DNA of 33,926 nucleotides from JBAWWY01 sp037144355 (GTDB taxonomy: Bacteria > Bacillota > Clostridia > Peptostreptococcales > Anaerovoracaceae). Position numbers and translations under genes: made by a program. The DNA is taken from NCBI GenBank assembly GCA_037144355.1, contig JBAWWY010000015.1, positions 1-33,926 of the forward strand, given 5' to 3'. Below, piece after piece: positions 24,215 through 32,054 of this stretch (position 1 is the first letter of the stretch; each line of letters starts with the position of its first letter). The notes under the pieces are model-generated. The model had not been told where the DNA came from. It saw only the letters and a list, made by a program, of their open reading frames with translations, and did no database searches.

Positions 24215-25372
24215 TTATAATGAAGCGTAAGTCTTCGAGTAGATGTTGACTGTCTGATTTGCAGAGTTCCAATTCACAGATGCTCCAAGATATTCCGAGA
24301 TAAAGCGAAGAGGAACCAACGTCCTACCGCTTTTCAGGATTGCGGCAGTATCCATTTGAGAATTGGCTCCATTTAAAAGAACAGTCAGATTACCAATCGT
24401 CATTTGGATGTCATCGCTATTATTTTTTACTGTTACTATTCTCTGGGCATTATTCCAAGAAACTGCAGCTCCAAGTCTTTCAGAGACAAAACGGACAGGG
24501 ACCATGGTTCTGTTTTCCCTGTTGATATATGGTTTGATATCAAAGCTTACTTCTTGGCCATCAACAAAGACTTTTACAAATCTTGGTTCAATATATTCAA
24601 CTAGGGATTTTGGAAACAAAGTAGAATTCCAGATATAATTGTTATCTCGCATATAAGTATCAGTCTTCAAATAATATTTATTGTTATTTATGTCGTCATT
24701 GGTTGCATCGACATGGTACCAAAGACCATCAAGCTGCACAAGATTCCATGCGTGGTTCCCTTCAGGTATGGATCCATCAATAATAATTGATTTTATTCCA
24801 ACAGATTCAAGCATTTTATCCATCAAAAGGGCATAACCCTGGCATACGGCCTTGCCACTATAAAGAGCGTCGTAAGCGGTGTATTTCTTCAAAGTCCAAT
24901 CATAATCCACATGTTCAACAATATATTTATGAATTGCGGACAACTTTTCATCATTTGTCATATCGGGTTTAATTATTGTGGCAAGTATGGAAGTGACCTG
25001 ATTGTCCACATAAGCTTCCTGGGCTTTGGTGGTACGGTATTTAACCGTGAAATCAATCTTTAAAAGATTCTCAGTTTTGGTATAGGTATATGAGATTTGA
25101 TCCATATTCCATTCGAGATAGTCGTCATCTCCCTCATAAATCGACTTAATTAATTGCTGGCTGTTATTCATAAATGCACTTGTTTCGCTTCCCAAATATT
25201 CTATAGTGAAAAGATTAGTCCTAGCCGTCATCTCAACATAAATAGCTTTCTTAAGTTCGGCCGCCGTTGTTACAGAATGATTAGTTCCATAGACTGTCAA
25301 GGTGGAAAAGACCATTATCAAAATACTTAGCAACAATATCTGCATTTTATTAAATTTCAAAAATAATTTCAT
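24215..25372 (-). CDS. Secreted transglutaminase-like protein with C-terminal stalk repeats
   Basis: With the start at 25372 (GGGAGA just upstream on the minus strand) the protein has 385 residues. A signal peptide or N-terminal anchor covers about residues 8-28 (MQILLLSILIMVFSTLTVYG). The central domain has the transglutaminase-like triad: C177 in GKAVCQGYALLMDK, H207 in NHAWNLV, D222 in YHVDATND. Residues about 266-373 contain copper amine oxidase N-like repeats (VPVRFVSERLGAAVSWN and VPLRFISEYLGASVNWN), a module common on clostridial wall proteins. Such proteins act as peptidases or cross-linkers at the surface; the substrate is unknown. An in-frame ATG 12 codons upstream lacks a ribosome binding site. 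Confidence 0.88.
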   Translation of the reverse strand: MKLFLKFNKMQILLLSILIMVFSTLTVYGTNHSVTTAAELKKAIYVEMTARTNLFTIEYLGSETSAFMNNSQQLIKSIYEGDDDYLEWNMDQISYTYTKTENLLKIDFTVKYRTTKAQEAYVDNQVTSILATIIKPDMTNDEKLSAIHKYIVEHVDYDWTLKKYTAYDALYSGKAVCQGYALLMDKMLESVGIKSIIIDGSIPEGNHAWNLVQLDGLWYHVDATNDDINNNKYYLKTDTYMRDNNYIWNSTLFPKSLVEYIEPRFVKVFVDGQEVSFDIKPYINRENRTMVPVRFVSERLGAAVSWNNAQRIVTVKNNSDDIQMTIGNLTVLLNGANSQMDTAAILKSGRTLVPLRFISEYLGASVNWNSANQTVNIYSKTYASL

Positions 25373-25615
25373 GATTAAATTCTCCCGATTCAGATATAAC
25401 ATGTTCAAGTTAAAACTTTACTAACCAATTATAACCCATTATGTGATTCAATCCAATCATAAATTAAGAATGAAAATCTGGTTCCCAAAACAATACCCTA
25501 AAAAAACACACCAATTAAATCCAAATCCGAATAAGATATGATAAAATAAACATATCAAATATAGACATCTAATTAAATTTTAAACAGAATAATAAATGAT
25601 CGGGAAAGGTGACGC

Positions 25616-26143
25616 ATGTCAAATAATGTGGATTATATTTTCAAAATAGCAACTGAACTTACCGAATTCCAGCAGATATTCGACCTGAACTATACTTCTT
25701 TTGTTGAAGAAATACCACAGCATAAAGCAAACAAGGAGCATTTTTTAAAGGATAAATTTCATGACAAGAATACATATCTCATTTGTTTGACAAATGAGGG
25801 AGAGTTGGCTGGAATGCTCAGTATTGCCGATGAAAGGCCTTTCTCTCTTGATGGAAAGATTGATAATCTGGATGATTACATTGGGGGCAATGAAAAAAGC
25901 TGCGAGATTAGGCTCTTGGCAGTAAAGAAACCTTTTCGCAACACTTTTGTATTCCACGGGCTCGCAAACGCCTTGGAAATATACTGCAGTGAAAAAGGCT
26001 ATGACATAGCGTTCATATCCGGAACCACTAGGCAACTCAAGCTTTATAAACACCTGGGATTCATTCCATTCGGAAACCTGACAGGGAAAGACGGGGCCAT
26101 GTTTCAACCAATGTACAAGCGGGCGGTGAAAGTCAATGAATAG
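25616..26143 (+). CDS. GNAT-fold acyltransferase, possibly FeeM-like
   Basis: A 175-residue cytoplasmic protein with a GNAT outline: strands around YLICLTNEGELAGMLSI, a core strand CEIRLLAVKKPFRN (about 96-109), then a helix and ISGTTRQLKLYKHLGFIPFG near the end. The N-terminal FQQIFDLNYTSFVEEIPQHKAN resembles FeeM and related long-chain N-acyl amino acid synthases. The usual acetyl-CoA loop (R/Q-x-x-G-x-G/A) after the core strand is not present, which fits an enzyme using acyl-ACP rather than acetyl-CoA. It overlaps the following hydrolase by eight bases, suggesting a functional pair. The FeeM link is from memory of motif style and is moderate. Confidence 0.68.
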   Translation: MSNNVDYIFKIATELTEFQQIFDLNYTSFVEEIPQHKANKEHFLKDKFHDKNTYLICLTNEGELAGMLSIADERPFSLDGKIDNLDDYIGGNEKSCEIRLLAVKKPFRNTFVFHGLANALEIYCSEKGYDIAFISGTTRQLKLYKHLGFIPFGNLTGKDGAMFQPMYKRAVKVNE

Positions 26144-26822
26144 TGAAACCGGATTTTTACTAATCCATGGGTTTGGTGGAAACATAGGGGAGTTGGAACC
26201 GCTTTCAAAATATCTGGAGAGTAGTGGCTATCTAGTCATTTCCACTGAGTTGAAGGGTCACACAGGGAATAGGAAAGACCTTGCCGGGGTTTCACACGAT
26301 GACTGGATATTTTCGGCTGAGGAATCTTATGAAAAATTGGCTGCTGAATGTGATTCTGTGATAATTGTGGGCTTTTCAACAGGAGGACTCATTGCCGTAA
26401 ATTTGGCCATAAGACATCAGGTTAAAGCCTTAATAACTGTAGCAACACCCATCTATGTTTGGGATATCAAGCATGTTCTACGCAACATGACAAAAGGGAC
26501 AAAACATCAGAATCTTGAGAATCTAAAATGGTATTTTTATTCCGCAACCAGCTTTCCCCCATCTTCGCTTTTCCATTTTCAGATTCTACTTCATAAGACA
26601 AAATCCATGCTTAAGCATATCAAATGCCCCATATTGATATTGCAGGGAATTGATGATGATACTGTAAATAGCAGAAGCGCATCATACATATATAACAATG
26701 TTTCATCGGAGATTAAGAAAATTTATTTCTTCGAAAAATCAGGCCATGTTGTATTCAAAGGAGCTTCTTCAGAAGAAGCTATTTGCAAGATTGAAGAATT
26801 CCTGCATATGGAATTAATTTAA
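26136..26822 (+). CDS. Alpha/beta hydrolase, Est30/monoacylglycerol-lipase-like
   Basis: A 228-residue serine hydrolase with all hallmarks: oxyanion motif LLIHGFGGN (8-16), nucleophile S81 in GFSTGG, acid in the GIDDDTV stretch (one of D173-D175), and H204 in KSGHVVF. Length and the IYNNVSSEIKKIYFFEKSGHVV region resemble Geobacillus Est30-type carboxylesterases and bacterial monoacylglycerol lipases. No signal peptide, so it is cytoplasmic. It overlaps the GNAT gene by eight bases; together they may make and cleave an acylated compound, which is inference. The ribosome binding site is weak, fitting translational coupling. Confidence 0.83.
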   Translation: MNSETGFLLIHGFGGNIGELEPLSKYLESSGYLVISTELKGHTGNRKDLAGVSHDDWIFSAEESYEKLAAECDSVIIVGFSTGGLIAVNLAIRHQVKALITVATPIYVWDIKHVLRNMTKGTKHQNLENLKWYFYSATSFPPSSLFHFQILLHKTKSMLKHIKCPILILQGIDDDTVNSRSASYIYNNVSSEIKKIYFFEKSGHVVFKGASSEEAICKIEEFLHMELI

Positions 26823-26828
26823 GTTGCA

Positions 26829-26857
26829 TTGTAAAGGTAAATAGATTATCTTATAAA
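26829..26857 (+). promoter_or_regulatory. Sigma-A promoter of the sigma-54 activator gene
   Basis: TTGTAA at 26829-26834, exactly seventeen bases, then TATAAA at 26852-26857. Transcription would begin near 26864, immediately before the dyad at 26867-26885. Confidence 0.6.
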
Positions 26858-26866
26858 TATGCTAAA

Positions 26867-26885
26867 GCGAACCGATTTCGCATCA
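26867..26885. promoter_or_regulatory. Dyad operator at the activator's own promoter
   Basis: GCGAACCGATTTCGC (26867-26881) has perfect 5-base arms GCGAA and TTCGC around five bases. Including the following TCA, its reverse complement matches the site right after the gene (29021-29038) with a single internal mismatch. It sits at about +3 of the predicted transcript, where bound protein would block transcription. I infer it is bound by the gene product. Confidence 0.6.
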
Positions 26886-26898
26886 TAGTTGAAAATAG

Positions 26899-26912
26899 GT
26901 GAAACATTTCGC
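26899..26912. promoter_or_regulatory. Second, weaker dyad in the activator leader
   Basis: GTGAAACATTTCGC resembles the upstream dyad (arms GTGAA/TTCGC) but has a four-base spacer and one arm mismatch. It may be a secondary site for the same protein. Confidence 0.35.
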
Positions 26913-26944
26913 GCATATCTCATTTATAGATAATGGAGAAAATC

Positions 26945-29020
26945 ATGTTTGAAGATTATGGAATCAACAGGGTAATAGAACCCAAAAATGTTCTTCCCAC
27001 CTCGGCGTGGAGAATAGACAATAAAAGAGAAATTTATTCCAATGAAATAAGAATCGATATCAAGAGGCTTCACATTGAAACGACCAGCTTCAAGCAAATA
27101 TGCATTGAGTGCAACAACAACGAGGAAAAGATCAAGGAAAGAATAATAGATATAGTTATTAAACGTGGAAAGTTGCATAACCCCATTACTGATACAGGCG
27201 GCGTGGCGTTTGGGACAGTTGATAAAATCGGGAAGGATTACGACAACTATCTTTCCCTGGAACATGGAGAAGAAGTTATTTGCAACACATCGCTTGCAAC
27301 GATTCCTATCTATATAAGCAAGATCACCCATATAGACTTCGCATTTTCCCAGATTGAGGTAGAAGGCTACACGATTGCTTTTAATAAATGCAAGATTGTA
27401 AGAAGGCCTCCAGAATTGCCTATCAATCTACTTCTCTTCGCATTTGATGAATCGGGTTCACTGTTAGCGGTAAGCAAAATAGCCAAAGACAAGGAGCAGT
27501 TTTTAATCGTTGGAAACAACATTTTAACAAATATGCTTTTCGGGCTTGCGATAAGAAACAGTAGGGGAGAAAAGGCTAATATCGTATGCCTTATCGACAA
27601 GTTGTCTGATATAAAAATCAGTGGAAAAGGCTTTGACCAATTGATTTCTCTTATTTTTTCAGAAATACATCATGTTAACATACTCAGGCCAACTGAATGC
27701 ATTGCAAGACTTGATATGGGGAATTTCTTTGATCTCACCATTAACTGCGCCGATATTCCGGGAGCAGAAACTATCAATGTTCTTGCCACGAAGGACTCTG
27801 GCGTAGTATATTTCGCAAACCTGATAAATAATTACAATATAGCTTTATACATAACCGAAGCAGTAGGCCGGGAAATCGAAATCAAGGGAGCCGAGGGCTA
27901 TATTGCGGATTATGAGGAATATGACATTGAATTGATAAGGCAGATAGCTCCTTATTTCGAAAATTCACATGTGATAAGTACTAAAACAAAAGAAATTGAA
28001 ATTGGCGACGAAGAAAAACTAGAAATGCAAAACAAGAGATTCACAGACAACAAAGGCTTCCTTGACGACTTCGTTTATGAGAGCCAGGCTATGTCCCTGG
28101 TGCTTAATGAGATTCTAAGCGTTGCGAAGTATGACTGCAATGTTTTGATTACCGGGGATACGGGAGTTGGAAAGGAAAAAGTTGCGTCAATTATTCATAA
28201 GTGCAGTTCGAGAAAGATGTATCCTTTTGTCAAAATAAATTGTGCTGCCATTTCGGAGCATTTAATGGAATCTGAGTTCTTCGGATACGAGAAAGGCTCG
28301 TTTACCGGGGCAAGCCAGACTGGGAAAAAGGGTTATTTCGAGGTTTCAGACAATGGAATCATCTTACTTGATGAAGTTGGAGATCTCCCTCTTGATATGC
28401 AGGCTAAACTTCTTAGAGTCATTCAAGATGGAGAATTTTACAAGGTTGGAGGGACAAAGCCCATAAAGTCCAATGTTAGAATTATTTCATCCACCAATAA
28501 AAACTTAGAAGAATTGGTTGAAGAAAAGAAATTCCGAAGGGATTTGTATTACAGGCTTAATGTTTTCCCAATAAGGGTACCATCTCTGCATGAGAGAAAG
28601 AATGAAATACCAAGTCTTACACATTTTTTTATACAAAAGTACAATGAAAAATTTGGCTTGAAAAAATCAATAAGCACCGAGGCAATTGAGTACTTGAAGG
28701 AATGTAGTTGGACGGGTAATATCAGAGAGCTGGAAAATGTAGTTCAAAGGCTTTTAATTACCACAAACAGTGACATAATCAGTGCATATGACGCAATGAA
28801 AGAATTGCATACGGATTTGTTCGCAAAGCTTCCAGAAATAAAACTGGACGAAATCCAGGATAATTCTCCAATAAATCTTGAAAAAATGATTGAAAATTAT
28901 GAAAGAGAGATTATTGAATTCGCTTTCAACAAATACGGATCATCCCGAAAAGCAGCTAAAGCCATTGGAATAAGCCAGACCCAGATTATACGGAAGAAGA
29001 GCAAATACAATATTTTCTAG
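26945..29020 (+). CDS. Sigma-54 activator with a Kdd-like (diaminohexanoate dehydrogenase) sensor domain
   Basis: The protein has 691 residues from the ATG at 26945, chosen because GGAG (26935-26938) lies six bases before it; the in-frame ATG at 26933 has no site. Residues about 5-345 resemble lysine-fermentation L-erythro-3,5-diaminohexanoate dehydrogenase (Kdd): INRVIEPKNVLP, RGKLHNPITDTGGVAFGTV, NCADIPGAETINVLATKDSG. The expected glycine-rich nucleotide loop reads GNNILTN (190-196), so dehydrogenase activity is doubtful. Residues about 375-605 are a sigma-54 AAA+ domain: Walker A GDTGVGK (404-410), the sigma-54 loop GSFTGA (451-456, usually GAFTGA), Walker B ILLDE (D476, E477), and RRDLYYRLNVFPIRVP. 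A Fis-type HTH ends the protein (SSRKAAKAIGISQTQIIRK). kamA with a sigma-54 promoter follows. I infer that it senses a lysine-pathway metabolite and activates kamA. Confidence 0.88.
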   Translation: MFEDYGINRVIEPKNVLPTSAWRIDNKREIYSNEIRIDIKRLHIETTSFKQICIECNNNEEKIKERIIDIVIKRGKLHNPITDTGGVAFGTVDKIGKDYDNYLSLEHGEEVICNTSLATIPIYISKITHIDFAFSQIEVEGYTIAFNKCKIVRRPPELPINLLLFAFDESGSLLAVSKIAKDKEQFLIVGNNILTNMLFGLAIRNSRGEKANIVCLIDKLSDIKISGKGFDQLISLIFSEIHHVNILRPTECIARLDMGNFFDLTINCADIPGAETINVLATKDSGVVYFANLINNYNIALYITEAVGREIEIKGAEGYIADYEEYDIELIRQIAPYFENSHVISTKTKEIEIGDEEKLEMQNKRFTDNKGFLDDFVYESQAMSLVLNEILSVAKYDCNVLITGDTGVGKEKVASIIHKCSSRKMYPFVKINCAAISEHLMESEFFGYEKGSFTGASQTGKKGYFEVSDNGIILLDEVGDLPLDMQAKLLRVIQDGEFYKVGGTKPIKSNVRIISSTNKNLEELVEEKKFRRDLYYRLNVFPIRVPSLHERKNEIPSLTHFFIQKYNEKFGLKKSISTEAIEYLKECSWTGNIRELENVVQRLLITTNSDIISAYDAMKELHTDLFAKLPEIKLDEIQDNSPINLEKMIENYEREIIEFAFNKYGSSRKAAKAIGISQTQIIRKKSKYNIF

Positions 29021-29038
29021 TGATGCGAAAACGGTTCG
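29021..29038. promoter_or_regulatory. Dyad site after the activator gene, putative enhancer for kamA
   Basis: TGATGCGAAAACGGTTCG starts directly after the stop codon. It is the inverted, near-identical copy of the site at 26868-26885, with one mismatch. It lies about 210-230 bp upstream of the kamA -24 element, within normal reach of a sigma-54 enhancer-binding protein. Half-site-like CGAA and TTCG words follow to about 29070. Confidence 0.6.
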
Positions 29039-29112
29039 AGATAATCACGAATTGCACCGATAATAGTTCGAATATATTGCAACTGCTGCAAAATAGGATA
29101 ATAAAAAATTTT

Positions 29113-29148
29113 ACCGCATATTAATCCTAACAAATATGCGGTTTTTTT
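29113..29148 (+). terminator. Intrinsic terminator of the activator gene
   Basis: Perfect 10-bp stem ACCGCATATT (29113-29122) and AATATGCGGT (29133-29142), followed by a T-run to 29148. It isolates kamA from upstream transcription. Confidence 0.9.
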
Positions 29149-29248
29149 AATGTTTAACATATAAAAAAAATTAATATATTTTTCAAAACATTGGAAAATA
29201 AGGAAAGTTGAAATACTTAATCGTTTTCAGCCTAAGGTTTGATTGTCT

Positions 29249-29264
29249 TGGCATACTAATTGCT
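29249..29264 (+). promoter_or_regulatory. Sigma-54 (-24/-12) promoter of kamA
   Basis: TGGCAT at 29249-29254, five bases, then TTGCT at 29260-29264 matches TGGCAC-N5-TTGCW at all but one position. The leader from about 29276 to the ATG at 29381 is roughly 105 bases and holds a small TTCCC/GGGAA hairpin (29297-29311) of uncertain meaning. Confidence 0.82.
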
Positions 29265-29380
29265 CTAATAAATGAGGATGGCATAGAGCAGAACGATTCC
29301 CAAGTAGGGAAAAGAGATTTTCAATGCCCAAATATAATAGTTGAAAATGCATGCTGAATTGCATCGGAAAGGATATTGAA

Positions 29381-30631
29381 ATGGCAAAATACTACAATGA
29401 AATTGAAGCATATAAAAACATTACTGAAGAACAATGGAATGACTGGAAATGGCAGGTAAGCAATCGTATAACCACTGTTGAAGAACTTCAAAGAGTTATC
29501 AATCTTACTGAAAAAGAAAAAAGGGACGTAGAAGAAACTTTAAAGAAATTCAGACTAGGAATAACTCCCTATTATGCAGCTTTAATGGACAAGAATGATC
29601 CTTCATGCCCAGTGAGAATGCAAGCAGTTCCGGTTATCAATGAAACACATATAGGCGAGGCTGATATGCTTGACCCATTGCATGAGGATGCGGATTCTCC
29701 AGCACCTGGGCTTACACATAGATATCCAGACAGGGTACTTCTTCTCATAACCGACCAGTGCGCCATGTATTGCAGGCATTGCACAAGAAGAAGATTAGCC
29801 GGAGAAAAAGATGGCGCAAGAAGCATGGACGAAATCAGACAGGCGATCGATTACATTAGAAGAACACCTCAAGTAAGAGATGTTGTACTTTCAGGTGGAG
29901 ATGCATTATTGCTTTCAGATGAATTTTTAGAAAATATCATCAAGGAAATAAGGGCGATTCCCCATGTTGAAATTATCAGAATCGGAACAAGAACTCCTGT
30001 GGTTATGCCGCAAAGAATAACGGACGACCTGGTTAACATGCTTAAGAAATACCATCCAATCTGGGTAAACACCCATTTCAACCATGTGAAAGAAATGACA
30101 CCTGAAGCGCAAGAAGCAATTAGAAAACTTGCAGACGGAGGTTTTCCACTGGGAAACCAGTCAGTTTTACTTAGGGGAGTAAACGACTGTGTCCATGTAA
30201 TGAGGGATTTGGTTCATACACTTGTAAAGAATAGAATCAGACCATATTACATCTATCAATGCGACCTTTCACTAGGTATTGAACATTTTAGGACAAAAGT
30301 TTCAAAAGGGATTGAAATAATAGAAGGACTCAGAGGCCATACCTCTGGATTTGCAGTACCAACTTTCGTAGTTGACGCTCCTGGCGGCGGTGGAAAGATT
30401 CCGGTAATGCCAAATTACTACTTGTCACAATCACCAGAAAAAGTAATTTTAAGAAATTACGAAGGTGTAATCACCACTTATACCGAACCTGAGATTCCTG
30501 AGCATAAATGTCAATGTGATGTTTGCACAGGGAAGAAAGTGTATCATTATGAGGGAGTTGAAGGATTGCTTCAAGGTGAAAGACTATCTCTTGAGCCTCA
30601 GAATTTGTTGAGACATAACAGGCATAAGTAA
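29381..30631 (+). CDS. kamA: L-lysine 2,3-aminomutase
   Basis: Radical SAM and PLP enzyme converting L-lysine to L-beta-lysine, the first step of clostridial lysine fermentation. From the ATG at 29381 (AAAGGA at 29368-29373) it has 416 residues, exactly the length of the Clostridium subterminale enzyme as I remember it, and resembles it throughout. The [4Fe-4S] cysteines are C127, C131 and C134 in CAMYCRHCTRRR. The PLP lysine is K339 in DAPGGGGKIPVMPNYY. The C-terminal CQCDVCTGKK provides zinc-binding cysteines. An ATG ten codons upstream is less likely. kamB-E, kce and kdd are not adjacent and no ablB acetyltransferase follows. The neighbouring Kdd-like regulator favours fermentation over beta-lysine osmolyte synthesis. 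Confidence 0.96.
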   Translation: MAKYYNEIEAYKNITEEQWNDWKWQVSNRITTVEELQRVINLTEKEKRDVEETLKKFRLGITPYYAALMDKNDPSCPVRMQAVPVINETHIGEADMLDPLHEDADSPAPGLTHRYPDRVLLLITDQCAMYCRHCTRRRLAGEKDGARSMDEIRQAIDYIRRTPQVRDVVLSGGDALLLSDEFLENIIKEIRAIPHVEIIRIGTRTPVVMPQRITDDLVNMLKKYHPIWVNTHFNHVKEMTPEAQEAIRKLADGGFPLGNQSVLLRGVNDCVHVMRDLVHTLVKNRIRPYYIYQCDLSLGIEHFRTKVSKGIEIIEGLRGHTSGFAVPTFVVDAPGGGGKIPVMPNYYLSQSPEKVILRNYEGVITTYTEPEIPEHKCQCDVCTGKKVYHYEGVEGLLQGERLSLEPQNLLRHNRHK

Positions 30632-30711
30632 GACGCTGGACAAGACAAATCAAGATTGTTACAAAAAGTAGATAGTACAGACATAAAGTAGACAATATTA
30701 TGTAAAGAGTG

Positions 30712-30751
30712 AGTGCAGCAGGCTATTCGAGCATGCTGCACTTTGCTTTTT
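30712..30751 (+). terminator. Intrinsic terminator after kamA
   Basis: AGTGCAGCA (30712-30720) pairs perfectly with TGCTGCACT (30734-30742), followed by TTGCTTTTT. kamA is therefore probably transcribed alone. Confidence 0.85.
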
Positions 30752-30900
30752 AAAGAAATTAATTTAACCTATAATTTACCTTCTTTTAACATTGAATGAG
30801 TTGCACTTCTAAATAATGTACTAATTGGAAGGGATTATATCTTATATGGGGCAATATAAACTGTTTTATTTGATGGTTATATATAGTATAATTTATACAG

Positions 30901-30928
30901 TTGTAAGCAAAATATACCGAATTATAAT
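30901..30928 (+). promoter_or_regulatory. Sigma-A promoter of the sensor-pst genes
   Basis: TTGTAA (30901-30906), sixteen bases, then TATAAT (30923-30928), 22 bases before the chosen start at 30951. I did not find a clear Pho box. Confidence 0.5.
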
Positions 30929-30950
30929 ATCATTCAAAAGAGGGAAAAAA

Positions 30951-32030
30951 ATGAGAAAAAAAATTATCGCTTATTCTGTCATATTGATAATATTGAGCAT
31001 TCTGATCATGAGTTTTTCTTCTTCGAAAATCCTGATCAACAATGCGGAAAATAACAATCTTCTAAGATTGGAAACCTTTAGCAGCGTTATTAACAAAGCT
31101 ATAGAAGAGGAACTGAGAGGCGGAGTCAAACCTGACTATGTAAGAATAGCAGAACTCTTTTCAAAAGAAATCAGCGAGAGGATAACCTTTATCGATAAAG
31201 ATGGCAAAGTATTGGCAGATTCCACACTTGGCAAGAACTATATCAATACTGACAACCACAAGTACAGGGAAGAAGTAAAAGAAGCGCTAGCTGGTAAAAT
31301 CGGAGTGAGTACAAGAAAAAGTGGAACTTATGGCAAGGTTTTTCTTTATGTAGCCACGCCTATGTTTTATCAAGGCAATATGATTGTAATAACCAGAGTC
31401 GCCATGGAAGTAAGCGAATTGAACAAAATGGATGATTTCATAATTAAGACAACACTTATTTCAGGATTGATCGGGGTCTTGCTGGCAATAATAATCAGTT
31501 CAATATGTGCCGGGTTGATAACTAGGCCAATAAAGGCTGCAATAAGATTTGCTGAAAACATTATGGACAGAAAATATGATTCGACTCTATATATAAATAG
31601 CAAGGACGAACTTGGGGATCTGGGAGACAGGCTGAAAGATATCTCTGTGGAATTGAAGTCACTGGAAAACACGAATAGGGAAGATGCGTATAAGAGTCAA
31701 GCTGTTCTGAATAACATGAAAGAAGCAATTATTGCTGTGGATACGGAATTTCACCTGACTATGATTAATAAAGCTGCGAAGGAAATGTTCCAACTTAGTG
31801 ACAGTGATATAGGCGAATACTTGATAAGGGCAATTCGAAATTCCAATTTATTGACAGCGTTTAAAAGAGTCATAAATGAAGAATATATTGGTGAACAAAT
31901 CATTGAGTTTGACAACGATAAGACTTATAGGCTTCGATCCGAATATATTAAGGACCATGCCCAAAAAAATATTGGAATAATAGCATTGATTGAAGATATA
32001 AGTGGAGCGAGCTGCAAATTTGGAGAGTAA
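30951..32030 (+). CDS. PnpS/PhoR-like membrane sensor lacking the histidine kinase domain
   Basis: From the ATG at 30951 (AGAGGG at 30939-30944) the protein has 359 residues. Order: TM1 (about 5-22), an extracellular Cache-like domain with FIDKDGKVLADSTLGKNYINTDNH typical of PnpS/PhoR sensors, TM2 (about 165-188), HAMP (TRPIKAAIRFAENI onward), a short coiled coil, and a PAS domain (AVLNNMKEAIIAVDTEFHLTMINKAAKEMF). It stops after IALIEDIS, where the family continues with the phosphorylated-histidine domain and ATPase. Neither is present, and only 24 bases separate it from pstC. So it is either a truncated phoR or a sensor signalling without phosphotransfer. The TTG-started extension upstream to 30825 contains the promoter and is unlikely to be coding. 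Confidence 0.8.
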   Translation: MRKKIIAYSVILIILSILIMSFSSSKILINNAENNNLLRLETFSSVINKAIEEELRGGVKPDYVRIAELFSKEISERITFIDKDGKVLADSTLGKNYINTDNHKYREEVKEALAGKIGVSTRKSGTYGKVFLYVATPMFYQGNMIVITRVAMEVSELNKMDDFIIKTTLISGLIGVLLAIIISSICAGLITRPIKAAIRFAENIMDRKYDSTLYINSKDELGDLGDRLKDISVELKSLENTNREDAYKSQAVLNNMKEAIIAVDTEFHLTMINKAAKEMFQLSDSDIGEYLIRAIRNSNLLTAFKRVINEEYIGEQIIEFDNDKTYRLRSEYIKDHAQKNIGIIALIEDISGASCKFGE

Positions 32031-32054
32031 GTTTGGAAAGGTAAAGAATTCAAT

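Noticed and set aside
26933..26944. ATG at 26933 as start of the sigma-54 activator
   Set aside because: No ribosome binding site precedes it, and its own codons contain the GGAG that serves the ATG at 26945.
29381..30631. kamA as part of a beta-lysine osmolyte (ablA-ablB) operon
   Set aside because: No acetyltransferase follows; a strong terminator does. The GNAT at 25616 is upstream, on another transcript, and does not look like AblB.
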